Assembly (NCBI GenBank): GCA_039090855.1 | Contig: CM077022.1 | Span: 72,998,971-73,062,970 of the forward strand | Length of the DNA stretch: 64,000 bases | Source: Macrothele yani | Lineage: Eukaryota; Arthropoda; Arachnida; Araneae; Macrothelidae | Direction: 5' to 3' | In this document: positions 56,283 to 64,000 of the stretch, in pieces | Layout of the letters: every line of letters begins with the position of its first letter | How positions within the stretch are numbered: position 1 is the stretch's first letter | The notes under the pieces: model-generated | What the model was told of the DNA's origin: nothing | What the model saw: the letters and a program-made list of their open reading frames with translations, nothing else | Database searches by the model: none | Made by a program: the position numbers and the translations under genes

Positions 56283-56343
56283 GCATAAGTTCCCATACTA
56301 GTTTCAATTGCCATTTTGTAATCATCTTCAGTGGGTATAAATG
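56283..56343 (-). ncRNA. Candidate type I hammerhead ribozyme (left Penelope copy)
   Basis: On the minus strand the order is CCCA, CTGAAGA, a stem-loop (GATTAC-AAAATG-GCAATT after one bulged T), GAA, ACTAGT, A, TGGG. Stem I is CCCA/TGGG plus an outer CAT/ATG across an internal loop. Stem III is the 2-bp AC/GT of the palindrome ACTAGT, too short for a monomer but able to dimerise. This matches the minimal hammerheads described in Penelope-like elements. Predicted cleavage follows the A after ACTAGT (complement of 56296). Confidence 0.7.
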
Positions 56344-56589
56344 AGGTATTTCTCATTCATGTTTTTTCTTGGCCACTCATCTCGAATCTACTGGCAGAGT
56401 CAAAAGTTCCACGTCGGCAGAACCACCTCGCATTCGGTTTTTGGTTTTATTGCGCACCTCACGTCGTGCGTGTTTCTAATTGGATCGTTCGAATTTGCTT
56501 CCGATTCCAATTCCTCGGGTGTCGCCATCTTCTGTTTGTTGATAGATTTATATTTTATCTTCTGTATTTTTTATTTTTATTATGGTCAT

Positions 56590-57664
56590 CTTCTTTTTCT
56601 TATAAGGTGTATCTCCAAGCATATGGAAGATCCATTGGGTCGTTATAATTACAATTTGTTTCCCTAGTTTTTTCTATCATCACTGGTTCCGATGTTAAAA
56701 TTTGATTCTTTGTTTTATGTGATGTTATTAATTTTGCTTCTGGCCAATCTGGGATAGCCCCATTTTCTATGCAATGTTGAATTAAAGATGTTTTGTTCTC
56801 TTTTTGTTCCAGTTGGATATATGCTCTCCCAATCAGGTCTTAAATTTTCTTTTAGTACTTCCGATGTATACTTTATTTTTTTCTTCATTTCCTTTCGTTT
56901 CAGTAGTTTTTTTTGTTGGTATACAGTATACACCTGCTTTATCAAGTATTGATCTTTTTCGCTTCCAGTTAGTTGTCAATATGGTTTCGTTGTCGATAAC
57001 TGTTTCCGCTAGTATCATATTTTCTTTTGCGCATTCCTTCTTTAATATATTCATTACTGGAGGAATGTAGGGAAATTACTCGCAAATTTCATTTCAGTCT
57101 TATGTTTAGTGTTATTGTTACTAATAGATTTGTTCGTATTTTCAAGTATTTCTTCAATGATCTTTTTTCTGTATCGAAACTTCATAGCAGTTTCGGTTAT
57201 CCAGTTGATTTCTAAAATTTCTTTAGTTTTATTACATGAGTGGGTTAAAGCTCTTCTTACATAGAATTGTAGTGCTGATCTTTTATATTTCCATGGATGG
57301 CTTGAATCGATCGGAATAATTGCTGGAATAAACGTTGGTTTTCTATAGACTTCGTATTCAACCATATTGTTGTTTCTAAATAAAGAAATGTCTAAAAAAT
57401 GTAGTTGTCTGTTAATTTCTTTTTCCATAGTAACCTGTATTGATGGATAAAAGCTATTGTATTTTTGTATGAATGCATCAAGGGTTTTTTTCAGATTGCT
57501 GCCAGAAGATAAGTATATCATCAACATATCTTAAATATATTAACAGCTTATTTTGATTGAGTGGTTTAATGAGTTTATTTTCAATGTCCTGTAATACTAT
57601 TTCAGCAAGAAGACCTGAAATTGGGGATCCCATTGGTGCACCTTGTTTTTGTCTGTAGATTTTC
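56590..57664 (-). pseudogene. Penelope-like reverse transcriptase / GIY-YIG endonuclease (left copy)
   Basis: Starts within the reverse transcriptase at KQGAPMGSPISGLLAEIVLQ (57664 leftwards), then LRYVDDILIFWQQSEK with the intact YVDD catalytic box near 57520. After a one-base slip come TMEKEINRQLHFLDISLFRN and YRKPTFIPAIIPIDSSHPWK, then the GIY-YIG domain: AGVYCIPTKK (near 56930), NKVYIGSTKRKFKT (near 56840) and the SLIQHCIENGAIPDW end. The N-terminal half of the reverse transcriptase is missing. Frame breaks occur near 57490, 57060 and 56830. Confidence 0.85.
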
Positions 57665-57682
57665 TTACTTCACTTATGATAC

Positions 57683-58760
57683 GAAAATCTACAGACAAAA
57701 ACAAGGTGCACCAATGGGATCCCCAATTTCAGGTCTTCTTGCTGAAATAGTATTACAGGACATTGAAAATAAACTCATTAAACCACTCAATCAAAATAAG
57801 CTGTTAAGGATATCATCAACATATCTTAAATATATTATCTTCTGGCAGCAATCTGAAAAAGACCTTGATGCATTCATACAAAAATACAATAGCTTTTATC
57901 CATCAATACAGGTTACTATGGAAAAAGAAATTAACAGACTACATTTTTAGACATTTCTTTATTTAGAAACAACAATATGGTTGAATACGAAGTCTATAGA
58001 AAACCAACGTTTATTCCAGCAATTATTCCGATCGACTCAAGCCATCCGTGGAAATATAAAAGATCAGCACTACAATTCTATGTAAGAAGAAGCTTTAACC
58101 CACTCATGTAATAAAACAAAAGAAATTTTAGAAATCAACTGGATAACCGAAACTGCTATGAAGTTTCGATACAGAAAAAAGATCATTGAAGAAATACTTG
58201 AAAATACGAACAAATCTATTAGTAACAATAACACTAAACATAAGACTGAAATGAAATTTGCGAGTAAATTTCCCTACATTCCTCCACTAACGAATATATT
58301 AAAGAAGGAATGCGCAAAAGAAAATATGATACTAGCGGAAACAGTTATCGACAACGAAACCATATTGACAACTAAACTGGAAGTGAAAAAAGATCAATAC
58401 TTGATAAAGCAGGTGTATACTGTATACCAACAAAAAAACTCTACTGAAACAAAAGGAAATGAAGAAAAAAATAAAGTATACATCGGAAGTACTAAAAGAA
58501 GATTTAAGACCAAATTGGGAGAGCATATATCCAACTGGAACAAAAAAGAGAACAAAACATCTTTAATTCAACATTGCATAGAAAATGGGGCTATCCCAGA
58601 TTGGCCAGAAGCAAAATTAATAACATCACATAAAACAAAGAATCAAATTTTAACATCGGAACCAGTGATGATAGAAAAAACTAGGGAAACAAATTGTAAT
58701 TATAACGACCCAATGGATCTTCCATATGCTTGGAGACATCTTATAAGTAAAAGAAAATGA
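57683..58760 (+). pseudogene. Penelope-like reverse transcriptase / GIY-YIG endonuclease (right copy)
   Basis: Mirror of the left copy: KQGAPMGSPISGLLAEIVLQ, then the place of the YVDD box is replaced by an inverted 26-bp block (57810-57835) that reads RISSTYLKYI. LDAFIQKYNSFYPSIQVTME continues, with frame breaks near 57940 and 58085. From 58158 a 200-codon frame runs through the linker and GIY-YIG domain (KVYIGSTKRRFKTKLGEHIS, SLIQHCIENGAIPDWPEAKL, NCNYNDPMDLPYAWRHL) to TGA at 58758. The GIY half (AGVYC) is out of frame here near 58410. Confidence 0.85.
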
Positions 58761-59003
58761 CCATAATAAAAATAAAAAATGCAGAAACAAGATAAAATAT
58801 AAATCTATCAACAAACAGAAGATAGCGACACCCGAGGAATTGGAATCGGAAGCAAATTCGAACGATCCAATTAGAAACACGCACGACGTGAGGTGCGCAA
58901 TAAAACCGAATGCGCGGTGGTTCTGCCGACATGGAACTTTTGACTCTGCCAGTAGATTCGAGATGAGTGGCCAAGAAAGAAACAACATGAATGAGAAATA
59001 CCT

Positions 59004-59063
59004 CATTTATACCTACTGAAGATGATTACAAAATGGTAATTGAAACTAGTATGGGAACTTATG
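59004..59063 (+). ncRNA. Candidate type I hammerhead ribozyme (right Penelope copy)
   Basis: Order on the plus strand: CCTA (59012-59015), CTGAAGA (59016-59022), bulged T, stem II GATTAC-AAAATG-GTAATT (59024-59041, fully paired with one G-T), GAA, ACTAGT (59045-59050), A, TGGG (59052-59055). Stem I is CCTA/TGGG with one G-T, and outer CAT/ATG. Predicted cleavage lies between 59051 and 59052. Relative to the left copy, stem II is better paired and stem I slightly worse. Confidence 0.7.
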
Positions 59064-59522
59064 CTTTGCGAAACGAGTATTGAACCGTCATCAATACAAG
59101 ATATTTTCTTACCAATTCGACTCACCTTCAACATAAGGTGCTGAATATTTCGTTCTTTTAACGTTCATAAATCATCTTTTAAATAACTACTCAAAAATGG
59201 TGATAATCATTTGCAGCTTTTTACCTACCCATTTGAAGACTTCGTCACATTCATGCAGCTTTTTAACTATCCATTTCAAGACTTCGACTACAGAAAACTC
59301 TGCAATATCCTGAAAACTTCATGACGAAATGTGAGTAACATTCTGAAACTTTTATTATATATTTATATTATTGACGTTTCCCCGTGGGCATTTCAATGAT
59401 AACGTGAGAAACAGTGAATTATGCAACAACAGAATTGTTGACGTATGTATAACATGAATTATAACCACGTAAAGAATTCAACAAATTCAAATATTTGATG
59501 AATTGATATAATTATTTCCAGT

Positions 59523-59691
59523 GGCTGCTTTGTTAGAATGTAAAAAGAAAAAAAAATATCTTGGAATAGTTAATTTCAACCAGAAAATATTTTCTGGGTG
59601 GCAGAAAGATTATGGCATTATACAAACATGCTTTTTAAGTGACAATGAGAAGAATGAATCATTATTTGAGTGCAATTTCTGTTGACACAAA
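59523..59691. other. Short intergenic stretch
   Basis: Nothing recognised between the Penelope pair and the next hAT terminus. Confidence 0.5.
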
Positions 59692-60688
59692 CAGGGTGCG
59701 CACGCGTGCTTGAAAACCTGGAAAGTCCTGGAAAATCATGATTACGTTTTCAAGGCCTGGAATATCCTGGAAAAACGGTATTTTTTTAATGCTGTCTTGA
59801 AAAGCCTTGAAATTTGAAATTAGTGCTTAAAAAAAATGCCCTTTTAGGAAATCGTGTTACTGACTGTTACCCCTTAATTTTTTTAAGTTCCTCTCCTCTG
59901 TTCTCAAAGAAACCGCCGGCAACAGTGGAGTTTCGGATGTGCCCAAATCCTAATTTGGCTGGGGGGGGGGGGAAGCACTACTTCCAGTGCAATAAAATTG
60001 GATGATTACTAGCAGGTCTGTTAGGGAAGGGGAGCTTGATGCATTCTCTAGCCCTGAGCTTGATGTCCGTCCGACAACTACTGAGAACAACAGAAGGGGA
60101 AAGAAGAGACATTTAGCATTTGCAAGGGGGTCGCGTGTTTACCAAGTCAGCTGGCATCCACCAGTGAAGAGTATGCCTGAACAACACATTCATCTGCTCC
60201 TTGTTTATTGCATTAAGACGCTTGCTTCCGGCCCACACCCTCAAGAGACTTCGTCTACTTATGATAAAAAATAAGAAAACTATCTTTGCGAATTTTTCAC
60301 AAAAGTGGCTGAAATTTTTACATTTACTATAATTGGATTACAGAAGCTCACTCCCAAAATTCCATTTGAATCAGTTTAAAACTTAAAAAGTTAGCATTGG
60401 AAATTTTTATTATGTGTGCCTCTTTAGACAGTGAGCCTTGAGCAGAAAGTGTGTTACCATAGCAACGGTTGATTGACAGCTGGGAGCGCCGATCCGAAGC
60501 CCTTGGTTGGGAAGAAAGCAAACGCCTGTTTATCACTTCCACGGCTCAAAAGGACTAAGAGATATTTTCAGAAATCCATTTTCCGGAATTTTAAAAATAA
60601 CACAGTAAAATTTTTACAGTGGTTAAAATACATCACAATTAAGTTCTAGTGCAAATTTCGCCGAATTCCATTTGAAACTTTAGCAGAT

Positions 60689-60724
<36 letters not shown>

Positions 60725-61692
60725 CCGTTGCAAAATCGGATTCAAAAAAAGAAACGGCAATTATAAATTACGGGAAAAGCAAGCAAATTATTTTTTTTTA
60801 GATGCCATGGTTTATTTAAACAGAGTGATCCTTAAATTTTGTTTCTGTGATGATATGGACTCTATTTTAATTACAAACATACATTTTTATTCAGATGTCT
60901 GAGTTACTGTTTTAATAAAAAAATCTATAATTAAAAAGTTTTCAATGGATTTAGGCGAAATTCAGCAGATAAACGTATTTTAGTAAATTGCAACGTTATG
61001 ACGTAAATTTGGTCATTTTGTCGAAAATTGGGCAGCATTTTTTTTTTTTACGTTTTCTCCTATAGTTAGGGTGAAGGAGGAAGACACTTCAGTGAGCTGC
61101 AGGTGGTGATTTATGGCGATGTGCCAAATGAAAAGAAGCCGTTCCATCAGGACATTCCAGAGGTTGAGTGTGCGTGGACGCGTGCTCCTGCTGTTTGAAC
61201 TTAATCGGAATGTTTTCGGGAGGGGAGAAATATCCGTTTCAGCTTTGCAGCTTTCAGGCTCCTTTTTTTTTTCTTGGTAATAAATAAAAACCATAGTTGC
61301 TGCATTCACCATTGATCCATATTCGCATTTCTTGAATATAAACAGCAGACAATCGGAAACATGGCGTTGGGTGGGTCTTGATGTTCTTCATTTGTATCTG
61401 CTGAATTTTGTTCTGTGGGAATACGGAATGAGTTATACTGTGAATACATACAAAACTACATATTTTTGAGCTGAAAAAATATGTCTACTTGTACACAGTA
61501 GCTAACTTGTGAAATCAGACTAAGACAATCAGACATATGGACGTCTGATTCCATAAAAAAATCAACCCATTTTATTATACACGACAGGTAAAAAAGAAAA
61601 AACATTACAAAGGAAAGCGGATTTTTGAAACACCATGACTTGATGATATTAATTTCTGAAAGTTTTTTTTTTTTCGATTTTAATTTCTGAAA

Positions 61693-61723
<31 letters not shown>

Positions 61724-64000
61724 CAATTACAATACACTGTAACATGATACCTGTGTGTTGTATCCCTTAGTTGTATGGCAGATTTTCAGTTGGCCGATAT
61801 CCGCGATCGTAAGTGGTAGTTACATTGCTATTGTTGATGATGACAAGATAAATACTGGAGTAATGTAGAATGTTGCATAAAGTAAAAAAAAAATCGCCCC
61901 CCTCCTCCCCCTTCGAACTTTTATGCGGTTATCATAGCTGATCAACCATTTCATTCCATGAACATCAGCACATTTCAATCATTTGACCATTGGGGACCTG
62001 ACGGAATTCAGCAGTGCTTAAGCGCCTAGCGCAACGAGAACATGCTAATTATGGACAGTTCTATTCCCTTCCCCCTATCATCCCTAATAATTGAGAGCGC
62101 ATACTGTAGTTTCAAATATTCTGTGTATGAGCTAGTTTTCACGCTGTTCGTTATGTTTTTATTTTAGAAATTACTAACCCTTTCGAACTGTAGGTTGCAG
62201 AAACGTTTATGCTTTGGTTTTTTCCATTTGTCCGTACGATAATTCACGTAAAAGGGGTTGGATTTTGGCGAAATTTTAGTATGCTGTTAGGTACAACCTA
62301 GGAACCTACCCTGTTGAAAATGGTCGAAATTAAATTCAAAGGCATAGATATAAGAGCAGTATTCATTCTCCAAGCTTGAAGCCCTACGTCCACTCTCCAG
62401 CTGGGTAAGTATGAAAGATTTGAGACTTGGAGGAGGAGACCCAGTACAAAGTTTTGCTTCCCTCAGGCACTAAGTGTTTGTTAACATTTCCTTTCCTCTG
62501 GTTTGGAGCCCAGCTGTAAGAGGTGATGCTTTGTAACAGTCTTTTAGCACAAAACACTGTCTACTGATTGGCATACAGGTCATAAAACAGTAACTTCACT
62601 AAGTGGTGTTTCCTTGTTTTGAATGAAGACTAAATCAATGCCAAAGCATTTGCAACCCAGGCTGCCTAAAGGACAAAGCTGGGGGAGCAGGAAAGAACAT
62701 AGCAGTAAGACCCCTTTTTCTTTAATTACTTAAAATCTGGCCTATAGTAATTGGTCACATGTGTAGCCCCTTACTCAGGGGAAATTCTCAATTTTTAGTT
62801 GTGTGGTTCCTGATCTTAGATATTTTTTTGGTTTTCATTTACTGTTTCAGTTGATTTACCCATTTTTTTCACACACCCCCCCCCCCCCCATTAAATATGG
62901 GTAAGTGTACTTTTAGTGATCTTTGGCTAATAAATCCTAAATATGCTGGATGGATTAAAAAAGATGAAAGCAATTGCCATGTTGCAAAATGCATTTTTAT
63001 CCATTAAAATAATAGATGTTTCGAATATGGGGGATCCGCTTTAAGAAGCCACATGAAAGGAAAAAAAACATAGTATGTTGACAGAAAGCTGTAAAAATGT
63101 TCCACTAACTGTTGATAAATTGCTATGTGTATCAAGTGATGAACAAGTACAGCCTATTGCATCCACATCTAATCCTCTGCATATTCCTCTTGAAAAAAAT
63201 GCAACCATTAAAGCAGAAGCATTGTGGTGTTTAAAAGTGGTTAAATCCCATTACTCTTACAGGTCTTGTGCAGGTAATGATGTTTTATTCCGCCTAATGT
63301 TTTCTGACAGCAGAATTGCTGGAAACTTCAGCTGTGGCGAAAAAAAATGTTCCTACATTTGTTGCTTTGGTTTGGCACCTCACTTTAAATCAGTGTTGGT
63401 TCAGGAAGTCAAAACTGAAAATGAAAATTTTGTGATTTTGTTTGACGAAAGTTTAAACAAGTTTAGTCAGTCAAAACAAATGGATATACATGTTCGTTTA
63501 TGGGAAAAAGGAACAGTTTCAACCAGATATTTGTCATCAGTTTTTTTGGGTCATGCTAGTGCAGACATAATGATGGAAAAATTTCTTGAATGCATGGCGT
63601 GCCTCCCAATGTGTAACATTGTGCAGTTATCAATGGATGGACCCAATGTTAATTGGAAGTTTTTGATATGCTGCAATCAACACTTAGTGCTGACTCAAAT
63701 GTCCAACTCCTAAACACAGGGAGCTGTGGACTTCACATTGTAAACAATGCCTTTCGACATGGAGCCTCAGCAACAGGGTGGGAAATTCAAAAGTTGCTTT
63801 CATCATTATTTAGGCTTTTTAAAGATTCACCTGCAATGAGGGAAGATTTTTCTAAAATAATTTTAGCCAGTAAGATGCCATTAAAATTCTGCCCACACAG
63901 GTGGCTAGAAAATACTCCTGCCTGCGAGCGAGCATTAGAAATTTGGGCAGACATTGAAAATTATGTTAACCAAGTTGAAAAGAAGTGCATCAAGAATCCC
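59692..64000 (+). mobile_element. hAT element, left end to window edge
   Basis: Starts CAGGGTGCGCACGC, followed by repeated CCTGGAAAA and CTTGAAA motifs near the end, as at 15899 and 23479 (CAGGGTTCCCACGC). A block with AATTTTTACAGTGG and AATTTCGCCGAA at 60600-60690 matches the 16400-16490 region, tying the two to one family. The transposase starts at 62897. Poly-A (60688-60720), poly-T (61691-61722) and poly-C (62877-62889) runs interrupt the long 5' region, which may hold unrecognised insertions. The right end is outside the window. Confidence 0.6.
62897..64000 (+). pseudogene. hAT transposase with BED-type zinc finger, runs off right edge
   Basis: The start ATG 62897 (MGKCTFSDLWLINPKYAGWI) leads into a zinc-finger region: CHVAKC, a stop (TAA near 62995), then SALRSHMKGKKH, with an extra A in the A-run at 63060-63068 shifting the frame. 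From 63075 a 212-codon frame has KVVKSHYSYRSCAGNDVLFR, MFSDSRIAGNFSCGEKKCSY, VILFDESLNKFSQSKQMDIH (first core aspartate) and VQLSMDGPNVNWKF. An extra T near 63660 shifts again into LNTGSCGLHIVNNAFRHGAS, then LKFCPHRWLENTPACERALE (hAT R-W motif) to the edge. The C-terminal dimerisation domain is outside. Three lesions in 1.1 kb make it a young pseudogene. Confidence 0.85.

Larger units (their letters stand above)
55862..59510. mobile_element. Head-to-head pair of Penelope-like retroelements
   Basis: Two 5'-truncated copies of one Penelope-like element are joined as an inverted repeat. The left arm 55862-57664 reads on the minus strand, the right arm 57683-59453 on the plus strand, with an 18-bp centre. 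The whole unit is flanked by one 12-bp target duplication ATTATTTCCAGT (55850-55861 and 59511-59522), so it entered as a single insertion. The arms differ at scattered sites, including a 26-bp inverted block. Penelope-like elements often show partial inverted copies, because of their target-primed insertion mode. Confidence 0.9.

Noticed and set aside
56331..56667. Plus-strand frames of 105 and 108 codons, mirrored on the minus strand at 58650-59006
   Set aside because: They cover the 3' non-coding part of the Penelope arms and appear twice because of the inverted repeat; no domain.
63075..63713. Treating this as a complete host protein
   Set aside because: It is the middle of a hAT transposase; sequence motifs continue upstream and downstream in other frames.

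Overview
The window is animal nuclear DNA: AT-rich, intron-rich and packed with eukaryotic transposons. One host gene is recognisable, the 3' half of an ERK1/2-type MAP kinase (ERK2/rolled orthologue) on the + strand. Its last four coding exons lie at 5210-5289, 15295-15373, 31838-31947 and 42783-42911. All have GT-AG borders and mutually consistent phases, and they are separated by introns of about 10.0, 16.5 and 10.8 kb. The exons join to the C-terminal 132 residues of the kinase; upstream exons lie left of the window. Large introns, an arthropod-like ERK sequence (IINEKA) and many Tc1, hAT, Penelope and tRNA-SINE copies suggest an arthropod, perhaps a chelicerate, but this is inference.

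Left of and inside intron 1 (1-15294): the 5' half of an RTE-like LINE (minus strand), a 2.5 kb inverted repeat with 850-bp arms, the kinase exon at 5210, a palindromic hairpin, a hAT MITE, a pogo-type MITE, and a Tc1 element split by a 3.4 kb hAT-like element whose degraded transposase is still readable. Intron 2 (15374-31837): a nested hAT complex (15899-23479) holding a second hAT, a SINE, a Tigger-type fragment and a piggyBac-like fragment; then a palindromic MITE, a LINE inserted in a LINE of the same family, and a third hAT-type element. Intron 3 (31948-42782): a 2.2 kb element with about 600-bp inverted termini starting 17 nt after the splice donor, a Tc1 element carrying a mariner piece and a SINE, and three more Tc1-like copies.

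Downstream of the kinase stop (42911 on): presumed 3' UTR, a Tigger-type MITE, a GC-rich promoter-like or exon-like stretch near 47.3-48.3 kb, a 66-bp tandem repeat, a cytosine-poor stretch, a Penelope remnant, two Tc1 copies six bases apart, a SINE, a head-to-head pair of Penelope-like elements (55862-59510) with candidate hammerhead ribozymes in both arms, and the start of a hAT element whose transposase pseudogene runs off the right edge.

No intact transposase or reverse transcriptase survives, so the window reads as a kinase locus whose introns hold several layers of inserted elements. The most unusual items are the ribozyme-bearing Penelope pair with a 26-bp micro-inversion of its catalytic YVDD box, the hAT-like family with TAGGGTGGCCC ends, and the large inverted repeat at 2301-4815.
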